Source: Nilaparvata lugens
Lineage: Eukaryota > Arthropoda > Insecta > Hemiptera > Delphacidae
NCBI RefSeq assembly: GCF_014356525.2
Contig: NC_052517.1
Location: 6,653,500-6,717,499 of the forward strand
Length of the DNA: 64,000 nucleotides
Direction of reading: 5' to 3'
Under the pieces are notes generated by a model, which saw only the letters and a list, made by a program, of their open reading frames with translations, was not told the DNA's origin and ran no database searches. Below are positions 9,666 to 20,161 of the stretch, one piece after another (within the stretch, counting starts at the first letter, position 1; every line of letters starts with the position of its first letter). The position numbers and the translations under genes were made by a program.

Positions 9666-9924
9666 TTTAACTCATGAGGTATCGTGAATTCAGAAACAAG
9701 ACCTAAGAAATTTTGAAAAGTAGAGAAGAATAAAGAATCGGTAATTTATAATCAAACCAAATAGGTCTGAAATTTAGAGCGCTTGTATCTTGTATCGGAG
9801 CCGGCATTTGAGAAAATAAAAATTGTAAAACGAAAATAAAAAAATTGAGAAATAATGGAGTACTTTAAACTCAATGACAGGCTGGCACTAATCATATACC
9901 CAGCAGGTGGTCTCCACAAAGGTT

Positions 9925-10334
9925 GCGTGTTATGCTCTTCTTCTTCTTTTTCTTCTTCTTCTTCTTCTTCTTCTTCTTCTTCTTCTTCTTCTTCATCTTC
10001 ATCATCATCTTCTTCTTCCTCCCCTTGTGTTTTCTTTGTCCTCTTCTACTTCTTCTTCTCTCTCTTTCTTCTTCTTCTTCCTCTTCTTCATTATCGTCTT
10101 CTTTTTTTCTTCTTCTTTCTCTTCCACTTCGACCTAAACTACTTCTTATTCCCTGATTCGCTTTTCATCTTTGTCTTCTTCTTCTTCTTCTTCTTCGCGG
10201 TCTTCCACTATTTTTTCTTCTTCCTCTTCACCCTCTCCTACTCCTTCTTTTCAGCTGCTTATTATCCTTTTTCTGTTTTTCCATGTTTCTTCGTCTTCTT
10301 TTCCTTCTACTTTGCTTCTCCTTATTCTATTTTG
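9925..10334. repeat. TTC/CTT polypyrimidine tract
   Basis: Nearly pure pyrimidine on the plus strand with a long uninterrupted TTC run near 9945-9995. It contains a degenerate copy of the ~310-bp unit found at 5000-5520 (TTCATCTTTGTCTTC, then TTTTCAGCTGCTTATTAT). Serine-rich frames are artefacts. Confidence 0.75.
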
Positions 10335-10636
10335 TATTTTGGTAGAGAGTTAGTGGAGAGGATATTTTTAATATTCTTTCCGAAGAATGGACATTGATAT
10401 GTCCAAAGCTCCGCCAATTTATGTAGATGCATTACAATATAATTATTATCTATAGTTATTATATTACAAATTGCTTTTTTCATATCATATACAGTTCAAT
10501 ATTATTTTCTTAGTCTATATTATGTAAATTCATCTATAATGTTGCTGTATTGTAAGCTATTGTATACAAGTGTATAAGCCAGTATATATTGTTATCTACA
10601 TAAATAAAGTACTCAATCAATCAATCAATCAATCCT
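10335..10636 (+). mobile_element. LINE-like 3-prime end with polyadenylation signal and CAAT tail
   Basis: Reads AGAGAGTTAGTGGAGAGG, then GGACATTGATATGTCCAAAG, and ends AATAAAGTACTCAATCAATC with further CAAT units. It is the inverted copy of 7456-7745. A fixed 3-prime sequence with AATAAA and a tetranucleotide tail is typical of a non-LTR retrotransposon 3-prime end. No protein-coding part remains. Confidence 0.55.
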
Positions 10637-11109
10637 CTTCTACGTTTTCATATTCTTCGGCTGCTTTTTCTTCTTCTTCAACTTCCTCCTCCTCTATCTT
10701 CTTTGTATAGGCCTTCTCCCTCTTCTATCTCTTTCAATTCCTTTCTTTCTATGGCTTCTCCTGTCTTACGTATCTTCTACTTCTTCATTTTGTTCTACAT
10801 CTTCCCTCCAATTATTTTCTCTTCATCTTCCAAACTCTTTCTTCACCTCGTTTTTTCTTCTCTTTTTTCGTCTTGTTCTTCTTCTTCTATTCTTCTAACT
10901 CTACTTTCTCTTCAACTGCTTTTCTCATCGCATTTTCTACTATTCTGTTATTGAGTGTGTCAAGTTTTTTGCTCCCTTTTTAACTTCATCATCTTTTTCT
11001 ACTCCCTTCTTTCTCTTCCTTCTCGATCTCCTCCACTTCTTCCTCCTTCTCCTCCTCTTCTACCTCCCCTAACTCCTCCTCCTTCCTCTTCTCCTCCTCC
11101 ATTTTGTCA
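10637..11109. repeat. Polypyrimidine tract
   Basis: CT-rich low-complexity DNA lying between two LINE-like 3-prime ends. Open frames are biased and unsupported. Confidence 0.6.
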
Positions 11110-11253
11110 GAGAGTTAGTGGGAAGGATATTTTGAATATTCTTTCTGAAGAATGGACATTGATATGTCCAAAGCTCCGCCAATTTATGTAGATGCATAAC
11201 AATATTATCTATAGTTGTTTCAAATTGCTTTTTTCATATCATATACAGTTCAA
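11110..11253 (+). mobile_element. Truncated LINE-like 3-prime end
   Basis: Same start as 10335 (AGAGAGTTAGTGGGAAGG, GGACATTGATATGTCCAAAG) but cut at about 11253, where a reversed family A terminus begins (ACTAGTAGTTCTGTG). The truncation is therefore explained by insertion or rearrangement at that point. Confidence 0.5.
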
Positions 11254-11757
11254 TAACTAGTAGTTCTGTGAACAGTAGACCTCACGCAGTATTCTCATCC
11301 ACAAGTACCTGATTGAAACTATAGACCTTATGGAAATACAGCGAAAGACTGGCTTCTCCACCGAACGAAGTGAGGTCTAAGATTCAAGTCGACAGTTTGG
11401 CATTCCTCTTAATGTTTAAATGTTTAAATGTTGCGCATTTACGGCGAAACGCGGTAATAGATCTTCATGAAATTTGACACGTGTGTTCCTTCTTAAATTG
11501 CGCGTCGACGTATATTCAAGGTTTTTGGAAATTTTGCATTCCAAGGATAATATAAAAGGAAAAAGGAGCCTCCTCCATACGACAATATTAGAGTGAAAAT
11601 CAGACTATAGAATTATTCATCATAAATCAGCTGCCAAGTGATTACACAGATGTGTGGAGAAGCCAGTCTATTGCTGTATTTCCATAAGGTCTATAGTTTT
11701 CAATCAGGTACTTGTGAATGAGAATACTGCGTGAGGTTTACTGTTCACAGAACTACT
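11254..11757. mobile_element. Family A inverted pair at the edge of the duplicated block
   Basis: A reverse fragment (about 11254-11361) is joined to a forward copy (about 11362-11757) that ends AACTACTAG followed by T. A comparable arrangement, with extra nested copies, precedes the second copy of the block (16045-16803). The two copies of the duplicated block start at this family A end. Confidence 0.7.
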
Positions 11758-11999
11758 AGTATCTACAGAAATAAGAAATCATTTTAGAGAACAAGATCGT
11801 TTATTACTGAAAAAAATGTGTCTGTTGACTACAAGAGCTCAAATTCACGGTCAAGAAATGGACAAGATGTTCAGGAAGAAGGGGGAAGGAAAGGAGAAAA
11901 AGAAGAAGAATACAAAAATACAAGAACATGACGGAGAAAAAGAAATAATAAAAAGCTAGTGTAAATACTGGTTGTCTTCAGTCCAGTAATAATGCTATC

Positions 12000-12215
12000 T
12001 ATCAAATTCTCTCTCACACTCTCACTCATTCCCTCTCACACAATCACTCAATCTCTCTCTCTCCCTCTCTTCTACTCTAGTAATAATTCTATCTATCAAA
12101 TTCTCTCTCACACACTTTCTCTCCCTCTCTCTCACACACACACACACACAATCTCTTTCTCTCTCTCTCTCTCCCACTCTTCGTCCATTAATCTCTCTCC
12201 TTTCTCCGCCCACAA
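12000..12215. repeat. CT/CACA microsatellite
   Basis: TCTC and CACA dinucleotide runs; a shorter version appears at 17040-17140 in the second copy of the block. Confidence 0.7.
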
Positions 12216-12359
12216 CTATTATTTTAGCCTCATGTTCCAGTCTTGATTGTTTTTTCCCTTTTCATTTTTTGATCTTACAAGCATCTTTCATAGAACCCTC
12301 CATTATTAATTAACAACCCGCGGCGTTGTATATTCTAGTCTTTGTTAACTATGTTTACT

Positions 12360-13210
12360 TTTTCTTTATATTCTTCTTCTTTTTCTGCTGCTTCTTCTTC
12401 TCCTTCTTCTTTTTCTTCTTCTTCTTCTTCTTCAACTACTTGTGCTCCTCCTCCATCTTTTCCTTCTCCTTTGTCTACTTATTATTTCTTCCACTTCATA
12501 ATTTTCTTGCATCTTATATTTTTCTCTACTTCTTCTTCTTTTTCTCCTTCTTCTTTTTCTTCTTCTTCTTCAACTCCTTGTGCTCCTCCTCCATCTCTTC
12601 CTTCTCCTCTGTCTACTTATTTTTTCTTCCACTTCATAATTTTCTTGCATCTTATACTTTTCTCTTCTTCTTCCTCTTCCTCTTCTTCTTCTTCTTCTTC
12701 TTCTTCAACTCCTTGTGCTCCTCCTCCATCTTTTCCTTCTCCTCTGTCTACTCATCCTTTTTCTTCCACTTCTGTCTTCTTCTTTTTCTATTTCTTCTTC
12801 TTCTTCTTCTTCTCTTCTTCTTCTTCTTCTTCTTCTTCTTCTTCTTCTTCTTCTTCTTCTTCTTCTTCTTCTTCTTCTTCTCCTCCTCCTCCTCCTCCTC
12901 CTCCTCCTCCTCCTGTCTTCCTCTTCTCCTTTTACCTCCTCTCCTGTATCCTTCTTCTCCTTCTACTGTTTTCTTCCTCTCATCCTTCATCTTCTCCTTC
13001 TTCTTCCTCTCCTGTCTTCTTCTTTTACTTCTTCTTCTCCTCCTTTTCCTGTCTTCTTCTTCTTCTTCTTCTTCTTCTTCTTCTTCTTCATCTCCTTTCC
13101 TTCCTTCTTCCTCTTCATCTTCTTCTCTTTTGTCTCCTTCTTCCTCTCCTTCTACCTATTCTTCTTCAATCTTCTTGTTTGCTATTATTCTCCTCCCTTT
13201 TTCACTGATG
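12360..13210. repeat. TTC/TCC polypyrimidine tract in the BAMBI intron
   Basis: Almost pure pyrimidine on the plus strand, with long TTC and TCC runs (about 12790-12915) and a repeated subunit with TCAACTACTTGTGCTCCTCC that appears several times. The equivalent in copy 2 is 17325-18030 and is shorter. Apparent serine-, leucine- or phenylalanine-rich proteins are artefacts. Confidence 0.85.
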
Positions 13211-13214
13211 CTCT

Positions 13215-13970
13215 GTTTTATCTTCTCAAAAGGAATTTGTTGCATCCGAAAAGATACACAAGGAGCTTCAATGTATCTTTCCATAAGCAACAGTTGCTCT
13301 TTTGTATCTTCTCAAAAGCAACGTGTTACATCAGAAAAGATACACAAGGAGGTTTAATGTATCTTTCCATAAGAAAAAGATGTTCTTTTGTATCTTCTCA
13401 AAAGCAACGTGTTGCATCAGAAAAGATACACAAGGAGGTTCAATGTATCTTTCCATAAGCAACAGATGTTCTTTTGTATCTTCTCAAAAGCAACGTGTTG
13501 CATCAGAAAAGATACACAAGGAGGTTTAATGTATCTCTCCATAAGAAAAAGATGTTCTTTTGTATCTTCTCAAAAGCAACGTCGTGCATCAGAAAAGATA
13601 CACAAGGAGGTTTAATGTATCTTTCCATAAGAAAAAGATGTTCTTTTGTATCTTCTCAAAAGCAACGTGTTGCATCCGAAAAGATACACAAGGAGGTTTA
13701 ATGTATCTTTCCATAAGAAAAAGATGCACTTCAGTATCTTCTCAAAAGCAATGTGTTGCATCAGAAAAGATACACAAGGAGGTTTAATGTATCTTCCCAT
13801 AAGAAAAAGATGTTCTTTTGTATCTTCTCAAAAGCAACGTGTTGCGTCCGAAAAGATACACAAGGAGCTTTAATGTATCTTTCCATAAGAAAAAGATGCT
13901 CTTTCGTATCTTCTCAAATGAAACGTGTTGCATTCGAAAAGATACACAAGGAGCTTTTTGGTGTTAGGTC
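13215..13970 (+). repeat. 86-bp satellite, about 8-9 units
   Basis: Successive units repeat every 86 bp (for example at 13302, 13388, 13474, 13560 and 13646). Each contains TGTATCTTCTCAAAAGC, AACGTGTTGCATC and GAAAAGATACACAAGG. Inside a unit, TGTATCTT and AAGATACA, and GCAAC and GTTGC, can pair as nested stems. Since 86 is not a multiple of three, each unit opens the same 75-codon frame in a new phase. It lies 280 bp upstream of a BAMBI exon. Confidence 0.9.
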
Positions 13971-14255
13971 CTCCTAGCACAACACAGCCTACCAGCTGAC
14001 ATTCGTTCAACAGGCTCTTTCCATTGTTGGTGATACATTGCAACTCTCTCATTCATGAAGAATCTCTGTGTGTAGGGAGCTTCCTCCATCTAGGGATCTA
14101 GGGTCTCTGAAGCCTGATGTTTTCAAAAAGCCGTAAATATCACCCCGGGAACCATATGCCATTCCAAAGTCATGGAGGCAAAGCCATGTGATGCATACTG
14201 TATGTATCTGAAATTTTTTCTTGCTCAACCAACCCTACTTTTTCTTTGTTTCCAG

Positions 14256-14463
14256 TTTTCAACAGCTCCAATCAGCTGTTCCTGGACAAAACAGCTGGCA
14301 GACTGCGCCGGCCTAGCCTCAATTCTGACACGCTGATCTTCAGGCTTGCCACCTTTGCAGTTCCCCTGTTGGGCGCCATGATACTTTTTATGTTGGTCAC
14401 ACTGGCTGTCAATCTACTGAGGTCGGATGCCAACGAGGAGAGAATGATGGCTATGAAATTGAG
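14256..14463 (+). CDS. BAMBI: BAMBI-like transmembrane exon, copy 1
   Basis: A 208-nt exon between TTTCCAG and GTGTGT. It encodes a juxtamembrane part (FNSSNQLFLDKTAGRLRRPS), one hydrophobic span of about 20 residues (TFAVPLLGAMILFMLVTLAV) and the start of the cytoplasmic tail (LLRSDANEERMMAMKLR). This is the BAMBI arrangement, where a single transmembrane helix is followed by an LRSEN-type basic motif. The G left by exon 4426-4577 plus TT gives Val. The final AG plus G of the last exon gives Arg. The exon is present again at 18679-18886. Because 208 is not divisible by three, inclusion of both copies in one transcript would shift the frame. Confidence 0.85.
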
Positions 14464-14499
14464 GTGTGTACTTTGATGTTCTTCTATTATTTTTTTGCA

Positions 14500-15020
14500 T
14501 ATTTTGGACCTTGACAAGGCATTTGATAGCTGTATTCCCTTACTATAATGATGAAATGGGAAGGGAAGCTAATGTCATTCTGGAATTTCACTCTTTTTGG
14601 ACCTAGACAAGGCATTTGATAGCTGTATTCCCTTACTATAATGATGAAATGAGAAGGGAAGCTAATTACATTCTGGAATTTCGCTTATTTTGGACCTAGA
14701 CAAGGCATTTGATAGCTGTATTCACTTACTATAATGATGAAATGACAAGGGGATCAGTTATAGTGCTAGTTTCATTCAGGATTTTTGCACATTTTGGACC
14801 TTGAGAAGGCATTTGTTGGCTGTACTCCCTTACTATGATGATGAAATGACAAGGGAAGCTAATTTAATTATGGAATTCTGCTCATTTTGGACCTAGACAA
14901 GGCATTTGATAACTGTATTGCCTTTTTATGATGATGAAATGAGAAGGGAAGCTAATTTCATTCCAGAATTTTGCATATTTTGGACCTTGACAAGGCATTT
15001 GATAGCTGTATTGCCTTACT
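14500..15020 (+). repeat. ~94-bp satellite downstream of the transmembrane exon, copy 1
   Basis: The phrase AAGGCATTTGATAGCTGTAT recurs at roughly 14516, 14607, 14702, 14899 and 14993 with a diverged unit near 14806. Each unit also carries ACTATAATGATGAAATGA. The array runs into the assembly gap, so its true length is unknown. Confidence 0.85.
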
Positions 15021-15120
15021 NNNNNNNNNNNNNNNNNNNNNNNNNNNNNNNNNNNNNNNNNNNNNNNNNNNNNNNNNNNNNNNNNNNNNNNNNNNNNNNN
15101 NNNNNNNNNNNNNNNNNNNN
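15021..15120. other. Assembly gap (100 N)
   Basis: One hundred N bases, a conventional placeholder size, inside a satellite array. Real distance and content are unknown, and the order of the flanking pieces depends on scaffolding. Confidence 0.98.
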
Positions 15121-15690
15121 ATGTTACTGGGACATAAATTGCAGAGATTTCCATGCTCAATCTTTTCCACTTTTTTTTTTGTTTAAATTGTCTATGAAGG
15201 ATGATAATTGAGCATCTAAAATCAAACTTTGAATAGATGGGGCAAAGCTCCTGGAATTTTTACAGATATAGGACTTGTTGCAGTTGATAGAGCTTATCAA
15301 TGACTATTCCAGGTATAAATTTGATCAAAATCTTTGGAGCCGTTTTCGAGAAAATCGCGGAAAACCCTGTTTTTGACAACATTTTCGCCATTTCAACGGC
15401 CATCTTGGATTGCATTTGATCGAAATTGTTCGTGTCGGATCCTTATAGTGTAAGGGTCTTAAGTTCCAAATTTCAAGTCATTCCGTTTATTGGGAGATGA
15501 GATATCGTGTACACAGACGCACATACACTCATACACACACACACACGTACAGACCAATACCCAAAAACCACTTTTTTGGACTCAGGGGACCTTGAAACGT
15601 ATAGAAATTTAGAAATTGGGGTACCTTAATTTTTTTTCGTAAAGCAATACTTTCCTTACCTATGGTAATAGGGCAAGGAAAGTAAAAAAT
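15121..15690 (+). mobile_element. Family C element, 5-prime truncated by the gap
   Basis: It contains ATTGCAGAGATTTCCATGC, GGGACTTG-type sequence, the CACACACA stretch near 15533, and ends TACCTATGGTAATAGGGCAAGG. Matches the 3-prime two thirds of family C at 24343-25166. Confidence 0.75.
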
Positions 15691-15734
15691 AGGTTATAGA
15701 ACAACCAACTGTTCTAAATTTTAATATGAAAAAA

Positions 15735-15880
15735 TCTGGTGTGGCGCACTCACACAACTTTCCTTGCCGTTATGAAAATTGATCACCTGACGCTAGTGTT
15801 CACGCGCACCTCAAGTCTACTATTGAGACATTGTAAAACCTTCCTTACCAATGGTAATGGGGCAAGGAAATTAAAAATAC
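15735..15880 (+). mobile_element. Family C, internally deleted copy
   Basis: The left end AATCTGGTGTGGCGCACTC is followed after only about 100 bp by the right end AATGGTAATGGGGCAAGG. Most of the interior is missing. Confidence 0.65.
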
Positions 15881-15934
15881 TTATCATTGAATGAGATTCT
15901 AATAATGTTATCAGGAAAATTTCAACAGGCTGAT

Positions 15935-16803
15935 TTCACACATCTGTGTAATCACTTGTCAGCTGATTTATGATGAGTAGTTCTATAGTCTGATTTTTAC
16001 TCTAATATTGGCGTATGAAGGAGGCTCCTTTTTCCTTTCATACTAGTAGTTCTGTGAACAGTAGACCTCACGCAGTATTCTCATCCACAAGTACCTGATT
16101 GAAACTATAGACCTTATGGAAATACAGCAATAGACTGGCTTCTCCACACATCTGTGTAATCACTTGTCAGCTGATTTATGATGAATAGTTCTATAGTCTG
16201 AACGAAGTGAGGTCTAAGATTCAAGTCGACAGTTTGGCATTTCTCTTAATGTTTAAATGTTTATATGTTGCGCATTTACGGCGAAACGCGGTAATAGATT
16301 TTCATGAAATATGACAGGTATGTTTTTTTTTAATTGCGCGTCGACGTATATACAAGGTTTTTGGAAATTTTGCATTTCAAGGATAATACAAAAGGAAAAA
16401 GGAGCCTCCTTCATATGCCAATATTGGAGTAAAAATCAGACTATAGAATTATTCATCATAAATCAGCTGACAAGTGATTACACAGATGTGTGGAGAAGCC
16501 AGTCTATTGCTGTATTTCCATAAGGTCTATAGTTTCAATCAGGTACTTGTGGATGAGAATACTGCGTGAGGTCTACTGTTCACAGAACTACTAGTATGAA
16601 AGGAAAAAGGAGCCTCCTTCATACGCCAATATTAGAGTAAAAATCAGACTACAGAATTATTCATCATAAATCAGCTGACAAGTGATTACACAGATGTGTG
16701 GAGAAGCCAGTCTATTGCTGTATTTCCATAAGGTCTATAGTTTCAATCAGGTACTTGTGGATGAGAATACTGCGTGATGTCTATTGTTCACAGAACTACT
16801 AGT
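15935..16803. mobile_element. Nested palindrome of family A copies
   Basis: Four segments are arranged reverse, reverse, forward, forward: 15935-16042, 16045-16200, 16200-16594 and 16595-16803. The outer pair meets the inner pair at TTTCATACTAGTAG and CTACTAGTATGAAAG. The result is a palindrome of about 870 bp that precedes copy 2 of the duplicated block. Confidence 0.7.
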
Positions 16804-17324
16804 ATCTACAGAAATAAGAAATCATTTTAGAGAACAAGATCGTTTATTACTGAAAAAAATATGTGTGTTGACTACATGAGTTCAAATTCACGGTCAAGAA
16901 ATGGACAAGATGTTCAGGAAGAAGGAGGAAGAAAAGAAGAAGAAGAAGAATACAAAAATACAAGAACATGACGGAGAAAAAGAAATAATAAAATGCTAGT
17001 GTAAATACTGGTTGTCTTCAGTCCAGTAATAATGCTATCTATCAAATTGTCTCTCACACTCTCACTCACTCCCTCTCACACACACTCTCTCACTCTCTCT
17101 CTTTCTCTCTCGCTCTCTCTCTCTTCTACTTCGTCCATTAATCTCTCCTCCTTTCTCCGCCCACAACTATTATTTTAGCCTCATGTTCCAGTCTTGATTG
17201 TTTTTTTTTTCTCTTTTCATTTTTGGATCTTACAAGCATCTTTTACAGAACCCTCCATTATTAATTAACAACCCGCGGCGTTGTATATTCTAGTCTTTGT
17301 TAACTATGTTTACTTTTTCTTTAT

Positions 17325-18030
17325 ATTCTCCATCTTCTTCTTCAACTACTTGTGCTCCTCCTCCATCTTTTCCTTCTCCACCGTCTACTTATTTTTTCTT
17401 CCACTTCATATTTTTCTTGCATCTTATACTTTTCTCACCTTCTCTTCTTCTTCTTCTTCTTCTTCTTCTTCTTCTTCTTCTTCTTCTTCTTCTTCTTCTT
17501 CTTCAAGTCCTTGTGCTCCTCCTCCATCTTTTCCTTCTCCTCTGTCTACTCATCCATCTTCTTCCACTTCTTTCTTCTTCTTATCCTTCTCCTGTCTCCT
17601 ACATCCTCTCCAGTCTTCTTCTATCTCTTCTTCTTCTCCTTCTCCTTCTACTCCTCTCTTTTCCTCCTCCTTCCACTTCTGTCTTCTTCTTCTTCTTCTT
17701 CTTCTTCTTCTTCTTCTTCTCCTGTCTTCTTCTTCTCCTTTTACCTCCTCTCCTGTATCCTTCTTCTCCTTCTACTGTTTTCTTTTTCTTCTCATCCTTC
17801 ATCTTCTCCTTCTTTTTCCTCTCCTGTCTTCTTCTTCATCATCTCCTTTCCTTCCTTCTTCCTCTTCATCTTCTTCTCTTTAGTCTCCTTCTTCCTCTCC
17901 TTCTACCTATTCTTCTTCAATCTTCTTCTTCATCATCTCCTTTCCTTCCTTCTTCCTCTTCATCTTCTTCTCTTTTGTCTCCTTCCTCTCCTTCTACCTA
18001 TTCTTCTTCAATCTTCTTGATCGCTATACT
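17325..18030. repeat. TTC/TCC polypyrimidine tract, copy 2
   Basis: Shorter counterpart of 12360-13210, with a TTC run near 17440-17500 and repeats of the CTCCTTTCCTTCCTTCTTCC phrase. Not coding. Confidence 0.8.
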
Positions 18031-18051
18031 TCTCCTCCCTTTTTCACTGAT

Positions 18052-18380
18052 GCTCTGTTGTATCTTCTCAAAAGCAACGTGTTGCATACGAAAACATACA
18101 CAAGGAGCTTCAATGTATCTGTCCATAAGCAACAGATGCTGTTTCGTATCTTCTCAAAAGCAACGTGTTGCATACGAAAACATACACAAGGAGCTTTAAT
18201 GTATCTTTCCATAAGCAACAGTTGCTCTTTTGTATCTTCTCAAAAGCAACGTGTTGCGTCCGAAAATATACACAAAGAGCTTCAATGTATCTTTCCATAA
18301 GAAAAAGATGCTCTTTTGTATCTTCTCAAAAGCAACGTGTTGCATTAGAAAAGATACAAAAGGAGCTTTTTGGAGTTACG
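18052..18380 (+). repeat. 86-bp satellite, about 4 units
   Basis: Units start near 18058, 18144, 18230 and 18316 with the same TATCTTCTCAAAAGCAACG core. The number of units is about half of that in copy 1 of the block, and units here more often carry CATACG and AAACATAC variants. Confidence 0.85.
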
Positions 18381-18678
18381 TCCTTTTAGCCCAACACAGC
18401 CTATCAGCTGGCATTCGTTCAACATGCTCTCTCCATTGTTGGTGATACGTTGCAACTCTCTCATTCATGAAGAATGTCTGTGTGTAGGGAGCTTCCTCCA
18501 TCTAGGGATCTAGGGTCTCTGAAGCCTGATGTTTTTGCAAAGCCCTGAATATTACCCCGTGAACCATACATTGCCTATATGCCGTTTCAAAGTCATGGAG
18601 GCACAGCCATGTGATGCATACTGTATGTTTCTGACATTTTGTCTTGCTTGACTAACCCTACTTTTTCTTTGTTTCCAG

Positions 18679-18886
18679 TTTTCAACAGCTCCAATCAGCT
18701 GTTCCTGGACAAAACAGCTGGCAGACTTCGCCGGCCTAGCCTGGGTTCTGACACGCTGATTTTCAGGCTTGCCACTTTTGCGGTTCCCCTGTTGGGCGCC
18801 ATGATACTTTTTATGTTGGTCACACTGGCTGTCAATCTGCTCAGGTCAGATGCCAACGAGGAGAGAATGATGGCTATGAAATTGAG
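18679..18886 (+). CDS. BAMBI: BAMBI-like transmembrane exon, copy 2
   Basis: Same length, phase and splice sites (TTTCCAG, GTGTGT) as 14256-14463. By eye the two differ at ten bases: eight are synonymous and two fall in one codon, changing Asn to Gly just before the membrane span. The preserved frame, splice sites and silent bias show that both versions have been under protein-level constraint, either as duplicate exons or as alleles. This copy is contiguous with the last exon and is the safer one for a gene model. Confidence 0.85.
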
Positions 18887-18929
18887 GTGTGTACTTCAAT
18901 GTTCTTCCATTATTTTTTATATATTTTTG

Positions 18930-19345
18930 CATATTTTGGACCTTGAAAAGGCATTTGATAGCTGTATTGCCTTACTATGATGATGAAATGGCAAGGGAAT
19001 CTGATATCATTTTGGATATCAAGGCATTTGATAGCTGTATTCCCTTACTATAATGATGAAATGACAAGGGAAGCTGAATTCATTCTGGATTTTTGATAAT
19101 TTTGGACCTTGACAAGGCATTTGATAGCTGTGTTCCCTTACTATAATGATGAAATGACAAGGGAAGCTAAATTCATTCTGGATTTTTGATAATTTTGGAC
19201 CTTGACAAGGCATTTGATAGCTGTGTTCCCTTACTAATATGATAAAATGACAAGGGGATCAGTGATAGTGCTAGTTTCATTCAGGAATTTTGCACATTGT
19301 GGATCTTGACAAGGCATTTGATGACTGTATCCACCTACTATTCTC
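18930..19345 (+). repeat. ~94-bp satellite, copy 2
   Basis: Units with AAGGCATTTGATAGCTGT near 18948, 19021, 19114, 19208 and 19309, period 73-101 bp, with ATGATGAAATGACAAGGG in each. It matches 14500-15020. Confidence 0.85.
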
Positions 19346-19498
19346 TTACTCAAATAAGGAAAAATGCACATTTTAGACATTTTAGTATGAGTTGACTTTG
19401 AGTGTAGTATCCTATGTAATAGATCAAATTATGAAAGTGATTTTCAATCCACCATCCAATGTTTCATACAGATATAACAAAGTACACAATATTATATA

Positions 19499-19836
19499 CA
19501 GTAGAACTCCAATTATCCGAACTCTGACTATCCGAATCACTTTCAGAAAAAAATGTGTCCAAAAAAAGTCTAAGTGCACTATAATTCTTCCCCCTGCCAG
19601 TGTTTGCGTGTTTGCTCATTATATTGTCCTTCCCTTGTATATAAGTACATTTTATTTATATTTAAAACTTGTGAAAATATCATGTTTCTTTCATTTAATT
19701 CAATAAAAAAATAGTGCAATATCAAAACGTAGCTGTTTTCTCTCCAATGGCAATTTAAAAAAAACTGATTAACCAAATATTTGATTATCCGAATGGGTCC
19801 TGGTCCACATTGATTCTGATAATTGGAGTTCTACTG
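19499..19836. mobile_element. Pogo/Tigger-like MITE with TA target duplication
   Basis: Perfect 19-bp terminal inverted repeats, CAGTAGAACTCCAATTATC, are flanked by TA on both sides. The sequence AACTCCAATTATCCG at the end is characteristic of pogo/Tigger-type elements of the Tc1/mariner superfamily. At 338 bp it is non-autonomous. Confidence 0.85.
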
Positions 19837-20161
19837 TAGTATATACAATTTATATAAATTTAGCTTCTACAACTTGGTGCCTGGTTCATCATTTTTCAAT
19901 TTCATTTGAACAGGAGAAAATTGATTACTTTGTATGATTAATGTTGTAATTCCAATATTTATATTCCACTCAATCTAATCTCTAAATATTAAAGTGATTT
20001 CCACTTCTCCCAAACCAAAGTAATATACTTGTAGCCCAAAAAATCAGTTACTTTTGTAGTATATTTCTAAAAGAGTCATTATTTGTATTCCATTGATTCA
20101 ATTGAATCAATAACATAATTGAAACTTCAAATTAATCAGTATTTTCCATTCTTTGTCGCAG
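19837..20161. other. Last BAMBI intron, unassigned 3-prime part
   Basis: AT-rich intron sequence without a recognised repeat, ending in CTTTGTCGCAG at 20161, the acceptor of the last exon. Confidence 0.5.

Larger units (their letters stand above)
11758..15020 (+). repeat. Duplicated block, copy 1 (contains a BAMBI transmembrane exon)
   Basis: It starts TATCTACAGAAATAAGAAAT and shares its order of parts with 16804-19345: CT-rich microsatellite, ACCCGCGGCGTTGTATATTC, TTC tract, 86-bp satellite, a unique segment with TTGGTGATAC, transmembrane exon, then a ~94-bp satellite. The copy is cut by the assembly gap. Similarity to copy 2 is high but not perfect, with different satellite copy numbers. 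Confidence 0.85.
16804..19345 (+). repeat. Duplicated block, copy 2 (contains a BAMBI transmembrane exon)
   Basis: Same order of components as 11758-15020 but with shorter TTC tract and fewer 86-bp units. It passes without a gap into unique DNA and then the last BAMBI exon. Either a real tandem duplication or an uncollapsed second haplotype would give this picture. Confidence 0.85.

Noticed and set aside
12326..13458. Apparent proteins of 250-340 residues in the BAMBI intron
   Set aside because: Translation of a polypyrimidine tract running into the 86-bp satellite; composition is entirely repeat-driven.
13302..13873. Series of overlapping 75-codon frames
   Set aside because: Produced by the 86-bp period shifting one open stretch through the three phases; no conserved start context or family.
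13215..13970. CRISPR-like array
   Set aside because: Repeats are contiguous 86-bp satellite units without unique spacers, in a eukaryotic intron.
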